Below are positions 1-9,077 of a stretch of 64,000 bases of DNA, in pieces. The translations under genes were made by a program, and so were the position numbers. The stretch lies in the NCBI RefSeq assembly GCF_947492535.1, contig NZ_CANLNH010000001.1, positions 62,001 to 126,000 of the forward strand, in the 5' to 3' direction. The notes beneath the pieces were generated by a model. The model was not told the DNA's origin, did not search any database, and saw nothing but the letters and a program-made list of their open reading frames with translations. The first letter of the stretch is position 1. The number at the start of each line of letters is the position of its first letter. This DNA comes from an uncultured Dokdonia sp. Lineage in GTDB: Bacteria > Bacteroidota > Bacteroidia > Flavobacteriales > Flavobacteriaceae.

Positions 1-2
1 CT

Positions 3-833
3 TATATTACTGAGTTATTTATGTCTTGGTATTCTGGTGTAGAATATGAACAATATGCATTCTTAAATCGTGCAACAGGACCTTATGCTTGGTCATATTG
101 GGCGATGATGACATGTAATGTATTCTCTCCACAGTTTATGTGGTTCCCTAAATTAAGAAGAAGTATCATGTTCTCTTTTGTAATTTCAATTGTAGTGAAC
201 ATAGGAATGTGGTTTGAGCGTTTCGTAATTATCGTTACATCATTACACCGTGATTACCTTCCTTCTTCTTGGACAATGTTCTCGCCTACATTTGTAGATA
301 TAGGAATTTTTATAGGTACGATAGGATTCTTCTTTGTATTATTCTTATTGTATGCGCGTACATTCCCAGTAATTGCACAGGCAGAAGTAAAAACAATTAT
401 GAAGTCTTCTGGTGAGCGTTATAAGAAATTAAGAGAATCAGGACAATCATTGTTAGGTACAGGTGCAGACCCTCGTACTTCAGGTGGTCCAGTGAAAATA
501 AATCTTGGAGATCACATAACAACTGCAGATGTTCAAAAACTTGATGATGGACAGCCCTTAGTTGAAGCGTCTTCAGGAAGTGTAGAAGATCTTGTTGGTT
601 CACTTGGTGCATTTGATGCAAGTACACAACAGGCAGATGATCTTAAGAAAATTAATGGTATTGGTCCAAAAATGGAAGAGAAGCTTAATGAGCTTGGTAT
701 CTTTACATTTGCTCAAGTCGCAAAAATGACTCAGAGAGAGTACGACCTTTTAGATAGTATTACAGGTTCATTCCCAGGTAGAGCAGAACGCGATGATTGG
801 GCAGGACAGGCAACAAAACTTAATAACAACTAG
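3..833 (+). CDS. actC: Alternative Complex III subunit ActC (NrfD-like), 5'-truncated, with C-terminal HhH domain
   Basis: This is the C-terminal part of the NrfD/PsrC-like membrane subunit of Alternative Complex III, which oxidises menaquinol and passes electrons to cytochrome c. The frame is already open at base 3, so the gene starts before the window; the Met at 21 is internal. Seen: hydrophobic segments around WSYWAMMTCNVF, MFSFVISIVVNIGMWF and FIGTIGFFFVLFLLYA, then a hydrophilic tail. The tail ends in a helix-hairpin-helix module (LKKINGIGPKMEEKL, bases about 637-830) of the kind found in DNA-binding proteins and in the flap-endonuclease-like HhH_5 family. The assignment follows from actD, actE and actF directly downstream. 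The HhH tail is an unusual addition to a respiratory subunit. Confidence 0.92.
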   Translation, partial: YITELFMSWYSGVEYEQYAFLNRATGPYAWSYWAMMTCNVFSPQFMWFPKLRRSIMFSFVISIVVNIGMWFERFVIIVTSLHRDYLPSSWTMFSPTFVDIGIFIGTIGFFFVLFLLYARTFPVIAQAEVKTIMKSSGERYKKLRESGQSLLGTGADPRTSGGPVKINLGDHITTADVQKLDDGQPLVEASSGSVEDLVGSLGAFDASTQQADDLKKINGIGPKMEEKLNELGIFTFAQVAKMTQREYDLLDSITGSFPGRAERDDWAGQATKLNNN

Positions 834-834
834 T

Positions 835-1371
835 ATGAGTACGGGATCACACGTTATACACGCACTTTATACAGATGACGACGTTTTAATGAACGCCGTT
901 AAGGAAGCAAAGAAGAAGCACTTACATATCAATGAAGTGTATACTCCGTTTCCTGTGCACGGACTTGATAAAGCAATGGGATTAGCTCCTACAAGATTAG
1001 CCATTACTGCATTTATGTATGGATGTGTTGGACTTACAGTAGCTATTACAATGATGAATTTTATTATGATTGAAGACTGGCCTCAGAATATTGGAGGTAA
1101 GCCTAGCTTTAGTTATATAGAAAATATGCCTGCATTTGTTCCAATTATGTTTGAACTTACAGTGTTTTTTGCAGCCCATTTAATGGTAATTACGTTCTAC
1201 ATGCGTAGTAGGTTATGGCCGTTTAAAAAAGCAGAAAACCCTGATGTACGTACAACAGATGATCATTTTCTAATGGAAATTGATGCTTCAGGACACGATG
1301 CTCAAGAACTTGCTGACTTTTTAGTAGGAACAGGAGCAACAGAAATTAATTTAGTAGCAAACGAAGAATAA
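835..1371 (+). CDS. actD: Alternative Complex III subunit ActD (DUF3341)
   Basis: Membrane subunit of Alternative Complex III, about 178 residues. The start at 835 lies one base after the actC stop and gives the usual N-terminus (MSTGSHVIHALY); an in-frame ATG at 793 would overlap actC and is less likely. Seen: a soluble N-terminal DUF3341 domain (FxDDDxLMNAV-like, then HINEVYTPFPVHGLD), two membrane helices at about residues 58-82 and 105-125, and an acidic C-terminal tail with HFLMEID. In characterised complexes this subunit packs its two helices against ActC and ActF. It is tightly coupled to actC and actE in one operon. Confidence 0.93.
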   Translation: MSTGSHVIHALYTDDDVLMNAVKEAKKKHLHINEVYTPFPVHGLDKAMGLAPTRLAITAFMYGCVGLTVAITMMNFIMIEDWPQNIGGKPSFSYIENMPAFVPIMFELTVFFAAHLMVITFYMRSRLWPFKKAENPDVRTTDDHFLMEIDASGHDAQELADFLVGTGATEINLVANEE

Positions 1372-1380
1372 GGATACGCA

Positions 1381-2076
1381 ATGAAGAATATATTCAAAAT
1401 AGCTATCGTACTTATTGCCATTATAAGTTTAGGTTCTTGTAAGGAAGATAATAAGCCTAACTATCAGTATATGCCTAATATGTATGAGTCAGCAGGTTAT
1501 GAAACCTATGGTGATTATGAAGTGTTTGAAGACGTAACTGGAGGGTCGTCAGCAATGAAACCAGCTGAAGGATCAATAGCACGTGGGTGGATGCCTTATG
1601 AGATAGAAAATACAAATGAAGGGAAAGAGTTTGCGAAAGCAAATCTTAAAAATAAACTTCCTTTTACTGAAGAGACTGAAGCAAAAGGACAAGAGCTTTA
1701 CGATATTTATTGTGGTATTTGCCATGGTAAAAAAGGAGATGGTAATGGGAAGCTTGTAGAACGTGAAAAAATATTAGGTGTGCCAGCTTATAATGATGCT
1801 GGTAGGGCTATTACTGAAGGAAGTGTATATCATGTTATGTATTATGGTATTAACTCTATGGGGTCTTATGCTTCTCAAATGACAGAAGAAGAGATGTGGA
1901 TGGTAGATCACTATGTAATGTCTCTAAAAGATAAATTAGATAAGAAAGAGCCTCGTGCTTATGATGTGGTAGAAGTTATTGAAGAAATTCATACAGAAGA
2001 AACACATGCAGATGAAGGAGGACATGAGACTGAAGAACACCCTACTACCGAAGAAGATCACGGTACTGAGCACTAA
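1381..2076 (+). CDS. actE: Alternative Complex III monoheme cytochrome c lipoprotein ActE
   Basis: Cytochrome c subunit that takes electrons from the complex on the periplasmic side. Seen: a lipoprotein signal peptide with lipobox Cys at residue 20 (ISLGSCK), one heme c site CGICH at residues 111-115, and probable axial Met residues further on (for example in YGINSMGSYASQM). Length is 231 residues. The C-terminus is a charged tail rich in His and Glu (EEIHTEETHADEGGHETEEH), outside the cytochrome fold. It starts 10 bases after actD and precedes actF by 35 bases. Confidence 0.94.
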   Translation: MKNIFKIAIVLIAIISLGSCKEDNKPNYQYMPNMYESAGYETYGDYEVFEDVTGGSSAMKPAEGSIARGWMPYEIENTNEGKEFAKANLKNKLPFTEETEAKGQELYDIYCGICHGKKGDGNGKLVEREKILGVPAYNDAGRAITEGSVYHVMYYGINSMGSYASQMTEEEMWMVDHYVMSLKDKLDKKEPRAYDVVEVIEEIHTEETHADEGGHETEEHPTTEEDHGTEH

Positions 2077-2110
2077 ATACACTAACTGAAAAAGCGATAA
2101 TTAAAAGGAT

Positions 2111-3484
2111 ATGGATTATAAATTATCTAAAAACTTACGACTCACAGCCTTCATTTTCATGGCTGTTGGTGCGATATTGTTTGCAGTAGATTATGCTAAC
2201 TTACCTAGTACTACGGCAGAAGTGGCAGCTATGGAAGCAGCGCATGGCGGAGGACACGGAGGTGGTCACGAAGCAGAAGCAACACATGACAATGGTCATG
2301 GAGAAACTGCTGCTCATGGTGAAAAGTCTTCTCATAGTGAGGGAGGTCACGAGATGACTCCAGAAGAACATAATGAGCATGTATTAGGGCAGTATCAAAA
2401 TAAACCTTGGTCTGCTATCTATATTGCTGCATTCTTCTTTTTTATGATAGCATTAGCGTGTCTTGCTTTTTATGCAATACAATATGCTTCACAAGCAGGA
2501 TGGTCACCATTGGTGCTTCGAGTAATGGAAGGAATTACAGCGTATTTACTACCTGGTAGTATTATTATGTTTGTATTATTATGTTTATCAAGTTCTCATG
2601 TAAATCATATGTTTCATTGGATGGCAGAGGGTATTACCGATCCAGAAAATGCTCATTATGATAAATTAATAGATGGTAAATCAGGATACTTAAATGTTCC
2701 TTTTTTCTTAGGAAGAGCAGCATTCTTCATTTTAGGATGGAACCTTTATAGATTTTTTGCTCTGAAATTTAGCAAAAACCAAGACGAAGCAACTGATAAT
2801 AGATGGCATAAAAAGTCTTTCAAAGCTGCAGCGATGTTTCTTGTATTCTTTATTTATACAGAATCAATCATGTCTTGGGACTGGATTATGTCATTAGATC
2901 CACACTGGTTTAGTACATTATTTGGATGGTACGTATTTGCAGGAATGATGGTATGTGCAATTACAACAATTGCATTGGTAACAATGGTACTGAAATCTCA
3001 AGGATATTTAAAACAAGTGAATGACAGTCATATTCATGATTTAGCAAAATTTATGTTCGCTTTTAGTATTTTCTGGACATACCTTTGGTTCTCTCAGTTT
3101 ATGCTAATCTGGTATTCAAACATTCCAGAGGAAGTAACATACTTTATTACAAGGATAGAAGATTATAACCTTCCTTTCTTTGCAATGCTTGGTATGAATT
3201 TCGTTTTCCCATTATTATTATTAATGAATAGCGACTTCAAACGAGTAAATTGGTTTGTAGTTATGGCGGGTATTGTAATTCTATTAGGACACTATGTAGA
3301 TTTATTTAATATGGTTATGCCAGCAACTGTAGGAAAATCATGGTCGTTTGGTTTTGTTGAGATAGGATCATTATTATTCTTCCTTGGATTGTTCATTTTT
3401 GTAGTATTTAGATCACTTACAAAACGTCCATTAGAGCCTAAGCGTAATCCGCTTATTGAAGAAAGTAAACATTTTCACTATTAG
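2111..3484 (+). CDS. actF: Alternative Complex III quinol-oxidising subunit ActF
   Basis: Large polytopic NrfD-family subunit of Alternative Complex III, 457 residues, related to ActC. Seen: a first helix at about residues 8-30, then a His/Gly-rich segment at about residues 43-92 (GGGHGGGHEAEATHDNGHG), then about nine further hydrophobic helices, including YAIQYASQAGWSPLV and FSIFWTYLWFSQFMLIWY. Family knowledge places it in the membrane beside ActC. The His-rich insert is not part of the conserved fold and could bind metal ions; that is inference. It is the last act gene before coxB. Confidence 0.92.
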   Translation: MDYKLSKNLRLTAFIFMAVGAILFAVDYANLPSTTAEVAAMEAAHGGGHGGGHEAEATHDNGHGETAAHGEKSSHSEGGHEMTPEEHNEHVLGQYQNKPWSAIYIAAFFFFMIALACLAFYAIQYASQAGWSPLVLRVMEGITAYLLPGSIIMFVLLCLSSSHVNHMFHWMAEGITDPENAHYDKLIDGKSGYLNVPFFLGRAAFFILGWNLYRFFALKFSKNQDEATDNRWHKKSFKAAAMFLVFFIYTESIMSWDWIMSLDPHWFSTLFGWYVFAGMMVCAITTIALVTMVLKSQGYLKQVNDSHIHDLAKFMFAFSIFWTYLWFSQFMLIWYSNIPEEVTYFITRIEDYNLPFFAMLGMNFVFPLLLLMNSDFKRVNWFVVMAGIVILLGHYVDLFNMVMPATVGKSWSFGFVEIGSLLFFLGLFIFVVFRSLTKRPLEPKRNPLIEESKHFHY

Positions 3485-3511
3485 TATATAGATAAAAGAA
3501 GTTAGAAAGCA

Positions 3512-4582
3512 ATGACAGGTTTATTAGCACTCATCGTAGTAATTCTATTTGTAGTTACAATTTGGCAAATGTCAAAAATCTTTAAGTTGTCTCAACTTAA
3601 AGGGAATAGTGAAAACGGACAAATAGCAAATGATAAGGACAACCGTGTGAACGGTAAGTTGATGATTATGTTCCTTATCTTCATGTATTTTATAACAATA
3701 TATTGTTTCTGGAATTATAGTAAATTCTATTTGCCAGAGGCATCTTCAGAACATGGTTCTAGTTATGATACATTAATGTTTATATCGCTTGCACTTATTA
3801 TGGTGGTTCAAGTTATAACACAAGCATTACTCCATTATTTTGCATATAAATACCAAGGTAAAAAGGGTAATAGAGCTTTGTTTTATGCAGATAATGATAA
3901 ATTAGAATTTATATGGACAATCATTCCAGTAATTGTTCTAGCGGGTCTTATAATCTATGGATTATTTACGTGGTCTGATATTATGAACTTCGAAGAAGAA
4001 GAAGATGCTATTGTAATAGAGTTATATGCAAAGCGATTTGCATGGGAAGCTCGTTATGCTGGAGAAGATAATATTTTAGGAAACGCAAATGTGCGTTTTA
4101 TAGAAGGAGCAAATACTGTAGGTGTAGATTTAAGTGATCAAGATGCAATGGATGATGTGATTACTTCAGAATTACACTTACCTGTAGGACGTCAAGTAAT
4201 CTTTAAATTAAGATCTCAAGATGTATTACATTCAGCATATATGCCACATTTCCGTGCGCAAATGAATGTTGTTCCTGGTATGATTACACAATTCTCTTTT
4301 ACACCTTCAAAAACCACTGCAGAAATTCGTGAGACACAGTACATGAAAGATAAGATGCAGGTGATTAAAGAAATCAGAAAAGAGAAAAACAAAAAGTCTA
4401 TTGCAGCAGGTAATGGTGAAATAGATGAATATGATGAATTTGATTATTACTTGCTATGTAATAAAATTTGTGGTGCATCACACTACAACATGCAAATGAA
4501 AATTGTTGTTGAAACACAAGAAGAATATGACGCTTGGATGAAACAACAAGAAACATTTGGAAAGAAAATAGCAGGAAATTAA
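3512..4582 (+). CDS. coxB: cytochrome c oxidase subunit II
   Basis: Subunit II of the heme-copper oxidase. It carries the CuA centre that receives electrons from cytochrome c. Length is 356 residues. Seen: an N-terminal hydrophobic segment, two subunit II membrane helices (at about residues 85-110 and 130-155), a cupredoxin domain, and the CuA motif C316-NKI-C320-GAS-H324-YN-M327 with a partner His in VLHSAYMPHFR. Between the CuA loop strands there is an extra charged segment (about residues 265-310, rich in Lys and Glu). The residue normally Glu between the two Cys is Lys here; only the backbone carbonyl of that residue coordinates CuA in known structures, so function is probably kept. Confidence 0.95.
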   Translation: MTGLLALIVVILFVVTIWQMSKIFKLSQLKGNSENGQIANDKDNRVNGKLMIMFLIFMYFITIYCFWNYSKFYLPEASSEHGSSYDTLMFISLALIMVVQVITQALLHYFAYKYQGKKGNRALFYADNDKLEFIWTIIPVIVLAGLIIYGLFTWSDIMNFEEEEDAIVIELYAKRFAWEARYAGEDNILGNANVRFIEGANTVGVDLSDQDAMDDVITSELHLPVGRQVIFKLRSQDVLHSAYMPHFRAQMNVVPGMITQFSFTPSKTTAEIRETQYMKDKMQVIKEIRKEKNKKSIAAGNGEIDEYDEFDYYLLCNKICGASHYNMQMKIVVETQEEYDAWMKQQETFGKKIAGN

Positions 4583-4614
4583 AAAGAAAAATTAATTAAA
4601 GAAGTATACAGATT

Positions 4615-6441
4615 ATGTCAGCACACGCAGCAGGGTTAGATCACGCACATGACGATCATGGACATCATCATCATAAAGAAACGTTTGTAACAAAGTATAT
4701 CTTTAGTACAGACCATAAAATGATCTCAAAGCAGTATTTAATTACTGGTTTGATCATGGGTATTATAGGTATTGCAATGTCATTGCTTTTCCGTTTACAA
4801 TTAGCTTGGCCAGATCATCAATTTACTATTTATGAAGTATTATTAGGTGATTGGGGTAAAGATGGGGTAATGGATCCTAATGTATATCTTGCACTTATCA
4901 CGATACATGGTACTATTATGGTATTCTTTGTATTGACAGCAGGTCTTAGTGGTACATTTAGTAACCTCTTAATTCCATTACAGATTGGAGCTAGAGATAT
5001 GGCATCAGGTTTCTTAAATATGGTGTCTTACTGGTTATTTTTCCTTTCATCAGTTATTATGGTACTCTCTCTCTTTGTAGAGTCTGGACCAGCTGCAGCA
5101 GGATGGACGATCTATCCTCCATTAAGTGCACTTCCTAATAGTATTTCTGCTTCAGGAATGGGTATGACACTATGGTTAGTATCTATGGCAATATTTATCG
5201 CATCTTCTCTTTTAGGATCGCTTAATTATATTGTTACAGTATTAAATTTACGTACAAAAGGAATGACAATGACACGTCTTCCTCTTACAATATGGGCATT
5301 CTTTGTAACTGCAATTATTGGAGTAGTATCATTCCCGGTATTATTATCTGCAGCATTAATGCTTATTATGGATAGAAGTTTTGGTACGTCTTTCTTCCTG
5401 TCAGATATTTACATAGGAGGAGAAGTATTACATAACTCTGGAGGTTCTCCTGTATTATTTGAACATTTATTCTGGTTCTTAGGTCACCCTGAAGTATACA
5501 TTGTATTATTACCAGCATTAGGAATAACATCAGAGATTATCGCAACAAACTCTCGTAAACCAATTTTTGGATATCGAGCTATGGTTGCATCCATTCTCGC
5601 GATTGCATTCTTATCTACAATCGTATGGGGTCACCATATGTTTATCTCAGGAATGAATCCATTTTTAGGATCTGTGTTTACATTTACAACACTATTAATT
5701 GCAATTCCTTCTGCCGTTAAAGCATTCAACTATATAACCACACTTTGGAAAGGAAATCTACAGTTCAATCCTGCAATGTTATTCTCGATTGGATTAGTAT
5801 CTACCTTTATCTCTGGAGGTTTAACAGGAATTATTCTTGGAGATAGTACACTTGATATTAATGTACACGATACATACTTCGTAGTAGCTCACTTCCACTT
5901 AGTAATGGGTATATCTGCGCTATATGGGTTATTTGCAGGAGTGTATCATTGGTTCCCTAAAATGTTTGAAGGGAAAATGATGAATAAAAATTTAGGATAT
6001 GTTCATTTCTGGGTAACTGTAATTGGAGCTTATGGAATTTTCTTCCCAATGCACTTTATTGGTATGGCAGGTCTTCCAAGACGTTACTATACAAATACAG
6101 CATTCCCTTATTTTGATGATCTTTCGGATGTGAATATTGCGATTACTATTTTTGCTTTCATTACAGGAGCAGCACAATTAGTATTCTTATACAACTTTAT
6201 TCACTCTATGTTCTATGGAAAGAAAGGACCTAAAAACCCTTGGAAATCTAATACATTAGAATGGACAGCTGAAGTAAAGCATATTCACGGAAACTGGGAT
6301 GGACCTATTCCAGAAGTACACAGATGGGCATATGATTATAGTAAACTGAACAAGGATGAATCTGATTATGTGATTCCTGGTCAAGATTTTGCGCCACAAC
6401 ATATTCCATTACAAGATAATGAAGAAGAAATGCATCACTAA
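4615..6441 (+). CDS. coxA: cytochrome c oxidase subunit I
   Basis: Catalytic subunit of an A-type heme-copper oxidase, 608 residues. It reduces oxygen and pumps protons. Seen: CuB ligand region WFLGHPEVY (His291, with the A-type proton-channel Glu293), the HH pair in WGHHMFISGMNP (His340/341), and the heme ligands in HDTYFVVAHFHLVMG. Twelve or more hydrophobic segments fit the family. The N-terminus is His-rich (HAHDDHGHHHHKE, residues 10-22), which is not part of the catalytic fold. It follows coxB by 32 bases and ends the cluster; a strong terminator lies 20 bases downstream. Confidence 0.97.
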   Translation: MSAHAAGLDHAHDDHGHHHHKETFVTKYIFSTDHKMISKQYLITGLIMGIIGIAMSLLFRLQLAWPDHQFTIYEVLLGDWGKDGVMDPNVYLALITIHGTIMVFFVLTAGLSGTFSNLLIPLQIGARDMASGFLNMVSYWLFFLSSVIMVLSLFVESGPAAAGWTIYPPLSALPNSISASGMGMTLWLVSMAIFIASSLLGSLNYIVTVLNLRTKGMTMTRLPLTIWAFFVTAIIGVVSFPVLLSAALMLIMDRSFGTSFFLSDIYIGGEVLHNSGGSPVLFEHLFWFLGHPEVYIVLLPALGITSEIIATNSRKPIFGYRAMVASILAIAFLSTIVWGHHMFISGMNPFLGSVFTFTTLLIAIPSAVKAFNYITTLWKGNLQFNPAMLFSIGLVSTFISGGLTGIILGDSTLDINVHDTYFVVAHFHLVMGISALYGLFAGVYHWFPKMFEGKMMNKNLGYVHFWVTVIGAYGIFFPMHFIGMAGLPRRYYTNTAFPYFDDLSDVNIAITIFAFITGAAQLVFLYNFIHSMFYGKKGPKNPWKSNTLEWTAEVKHIHGNWDGPIPEVHRWAYDYSKLNKDESDYVIPGQDFAPQHIPLQDNEEEMHH

Positions 6442-6460
6442 GATGTGATATAGATATTTT

Positions 6461-6491
6461 AAAAACCCATTCTAATCAGAATGGGTTTTTT
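6461..6491 (+). terminator. Rho-independent terminator after coxA
   Basis: Perfect stem of AAAAACCCATTCT (6461-6473) and its complement (6478-6490) around the loop AATC, running into a T tract. It closes the act-cox transcription unit. Confidence 0.92.
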
Positions 6492-6564
6492 GTTTTGACC
6501 TATTTTTTAGAAACTTCTAATACCTACATTGGTTTTAATCGTTATAAGTTTGTGAGATACTTTT

Positions 6565-6584
6565 TACGCTTTCGCGAAAGCGTA
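6565..6584. repeat. TTTCGCGAAA palindrome copy 1 (intergenic)
   Basis: Perfect 20-bp palindrome TACGCTTTCGCGAAAGCGTA between coxA and ruvB. It ends 13 bases upstream of a TATATTTG element (6598-6605) that resembles the flavobacterial -7 box. It therefore occupies the place where a -33 TTG would be expected. Confidence 0.93.
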
Positions 6585-6597
6585 CTAAGACAATCCT

Positions 6598-6605
6598 TAT
6601 ATTTG
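6598..6605 (+). promoter_or_regulatory. candidate -7 promoter element for ruvB
   Basis: TATATTTG matches the Bacteroidota -7 consensus TAnnTTTG, 25 bases before the ruvB ATG. No TTG is seen at the expected upstream spacing; the palindrome copy 1 sits there instead. Confidence 0.45.
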
Positions 6606-6630
6606 TGTAACACGATTATTCAATCATACT

Positions 6631-7653
6631 ATGAATGAACATTTAGATCCGACAAGTAATCAATACTCTCATGAAGAGATGGATGTAGAACGCGCTTTGC
6701 GTCCACTGTCCTTTGAAGATTTTACAGGTCAAGATCAAGTGTTAGAGAATCTTAAGGTTTTTGTGCAAGCTGCAAATTTAAGAGGAGAAGCTTTAGATCA
6801 TACACTATTTCACGGACCTCCAGGGTTAGGAAAAACAACCTTAGCCAATATTCTTGCAAATGAACTAGATGTAAATATAAAAATCACATCAGGCCCTGTA
6901 TTAGATAAACCAGGAGACCTTGCAGGTTTATTGACAAACCTTGAAGAACGCGATGTGCTATTTATAGATGAGATTCATCGTTTAAGTCCTATAGTTGAAG
7001 AGTATTTATACTCAGCGATGGAAGACTATCGTATTGATATTATGATTGAGACAGGACCCAATGCACGCACAGTGCAGATTGATTTGAGTCCGTTTACGTT
7101 AGTAGGCGCAACGACACGATCAGGATTGCTTACAGCACCTATGAGAGCTCGTTTTGGAATCTCTTCTCGATTACAATATTATAGTACAGAGTTACTCACT
7201 TCTATCGTGCAACGTAGTTCCCATATTTTAGGAGTGCCTATTTCTATGGAAGCTGCTATAGAAATAGCAGGAAGGAGTAGAGGAACGCCTCGTATTGCAA
7301 ACTCATTACTGCGTCGTGTGCGTGATTTTGCACAAATAAAAGGTGATGGCACTATAGATATAGGAATTGCTAGGTTTAGTTTGAAGGCATTAAATGTAGA
7401 TGCACACGGATTAGATGAAATGGATAATAAGATACTGGCTACTATTATCGATAAGTTTAAAGGAGGGCCTGTAGGAATCACCACATTAGCAACGGCTGTT
7501 TCAGAAAGTGCAGAAACCATAGAAGAAGTATATGAGCCTTTCTTAATACAACAAGGTTTCATCATGCGTACTCCTAGGGGAAGAGAAGTGACAGAAGAAG
7601 CCTATCGCCATTTAGGCAGAACCAAAGGGCCTGTACAAGGAGGTTTATTTTAA
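6631..7653 (+). CDS. ruvB: Holliday junction branch migration helicase RuvB
   Basis: AAA+ ATPase motor that drives Holliday junction migration with RuvA in recombinational repair. Length is 340 residues, the usual family size. Seen: Walker A in [13 protein letters not shown], Walker [10 protein letters not shown], the arginine-containing segment [14 protein letters not shown], and the C-terminal winged helix ([16 protein letters not shown]). The ATG at 6631 gives the normal N-terminus ahead of [11 protein letters not shown]. It is monocistronic or cotranscribed with the P450 gene 70 bases downstream. Its partner ruvA is far away at 19415. Confidence 0.98.
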   Translation: MNEHLDPTSNQYSHEEMDVERALRPLSFEDFTGQDQVLENLKVFVQAANLRGEALDHTLFHGPPGLGKTTLANILANELDVNIKITSGPVLDKPGDLAGLLTNLEERDVLFIDEIHRLSPIVEEYLYSAMEDYRIDIMIETGPNARTVQIDLSPFTLVGATTRSGLLTAPMRARFGISSRLQYYSTELLTSIVQRSSHILGVPISMEAAIEIAGRSRGTPRIANSLLRRVRDFAQIKGDGTIDIGIARFSLKALNVDAHGLDEMDNKILATIIDKFKGGPVGITTLATAVSESAETIEEVYEPFLIQQGFIMRTPRGREVTEEAYRHLGRTKGPVQGGLF

Positions 7654-7723
7654 TGGAAATGCTCAGAGTAGCAGATGTGTTACAAACAAACCACAAGAAG
7701 TGTAATCATATAACAATCGTATT

Positions 7724-9073
7724 TTGAAAGAAAAAAAAATTCCCACAGTTTCTTTTTTTAGTTTTCTTAAAAATGCAAATAAGATTGTTAAGAACCCATT
7801 ACCTTTTCATCATAAGAACTTTGAAAAAAATGGAGATACATTTCGCTTAAAATTAGGAATGGGTAACTCGGTGATATTCTCCAGAAACCCCGAATTCGCA
7901 ATGTATACATTGCAGAAAAACCAACGTAACTATACAAAATCCAAAATTCAGACGAAAGACCTTTCTAAGTATGTGGGGAAAGGATTGCTTACTTCAGAAG
8001 GAGAACTTTGGAAAAAACAACGCCGACTCATACAACCGGCATTTCATAAAAAACAACTAGAACAGTTGCTGGATACTGTTTTGGAAGCTATCCAGATTGA
8101 AATGCGCCATATTCAGCCTAATACAGCTATAGATATCTTTCCGATATTAAATGATCTTGCGTTTCAAACCGTAGCAAAGGCTCTGTTTAGAACTCAGATA
8201 GACCCTATGATTATTAAAAGGCTACAGTACATTACAGAAGCTGCACAACAGATGCTTGTTAAGGAATTACGACAGCCTTTTAAAACATTGTATTTTAAAT
8301 ATGGTGGACCCATCAAAAAACACATAGACCTCACAATAGAAGCTCGGGAAATTCTACAGAAACTCGTGAGTGAACGTAGAGAAAGTGGAGAGCGACAAAA
8401 TGACCTTCTTGATATGCTGCTAGATGCTCGTTATGAAGATGGTACAGGTATGGACGAATCCCAATTAATAGATGAGATATTAATTCTATTTGTTGCAGGT
8501 CATGAGACGACATCAAATGCACTTACATTTACATTACAACTCCTTGCGCAGTATCCTGAAATTCAAGAAAAGGTATATGCTGAATGCAATGGGAGTGAGA
8601 AGGATTCCGCTTTCGCGAAAGCGGATACAACATCATTACTAGCATATATTAAACACTGTGAGTACACCAAACAAGTTATAGAAGAGTCTATGCGATTATA
8701 TCCGCCAGCATATTTTGTGGATCGTGTGAATTATGAAACAGATGAATTTGATGAGATTAGGATAGCAAAAGAATCTAGCTTGTTGTTTTCTATTAAGGAA
8801 ATCCACATGCATAAAGAGTATTGGGAAGACCCTGAATCTTTTAATCCTGATCGCTTTGCAGATAATGCAGGAATGAAACACAAAGCCTATTTTCCATTTG
8901 GAGCAGGTCCACGTATGTGTATAGGGAATAATTTTGCAATGTATGAGATGGTACTTGCGATTGCTGAAGTTGTAAAAAAGTATAAAATAAAGAAGAAAGA
9001 GACTCCGATAGAGATCAAACCTTTAATTACATTAAAACCGCAAAATGCGATTTTAGAGTTTATACCTCGTTGA
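7724..9073 (+). CDS. cytochrome P450
   Basis: Heme-thiolate monooxygenase, 449 residues, substrate unknown. Seen: I-helix oxygen-activation motif [10 protein letters not shown], ExxR motif in EESMRLYPP, and the heme-binding loop [10 protein letters not shown] with the proximal Cys at residue 399. There is no membrane anchor, so it is probably soluble. The start is a TTG at 7724, since no suitable ATG lies upstream and the next Met would remove conserved sequence. A copy of the genome palindrome lies inside the gene (8606-8625) and encodes DSAFAKAD in the variable region before the ExxR helix. A redox partner is not visible in the window. It overlaps nothing and is followed at once by queG. 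Confidence 0.93.
   Translation: MKEKKIPTVSFFSFLKNANKIVKNPLPFHHKNFEKNGDTFRLKLGMGNSVIFSRNPEFAMYTLQKNQRNYTKSKIQTKDLSKYVGKGLLTSEGELWKKQRRLIQPAFHKKQLEQLLDTVLEAIQIEMRHIQPNTAIDIFPILNDLAFQTVAKALFRTQIDPMIIKRLQYITEAAQQMLVKELRQPFKTLYFKYGGPIKKHIDLTIEAREILQKLVSERRESGERQNDLLDMLLDARYEDGTGMDESQLIDEILILFVAGHETTSNALTFTLQLLAQYPEIQEKVYAECNGSEKDSAFAKADTTSLLAYIKHCEYTKQVIEESMRLYPPAYFVDRVNYETDEFDEIRIAKESSLLFSIKEIHMHKEYWEDPESFNPDRFADNAGMKHKAYFPFGAGPRMCIGNNFAMYEMVLAIAEVVKKYKIKKKETPIEIKPLITLKPQNAILEFIPR
8606..8625. repeat. TTTCGCGAAA palindrome copy 2 (inside P450 gene)
   Basis: Perfect 20-bp palindrome TCCGCTTTCGCGAAAGCGGA, read in frame as SAFAKAD without disturbing the P450 frame. Confidence 0.93.
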
Positions 9074-9077
9074 TGAA

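Noticed and set aside
793-834. Extended start for actD at 793
   Set aside because: It would overlap actC by 41 bases and add a non-conserved N-terminus; the ATG at 835 fits the family.
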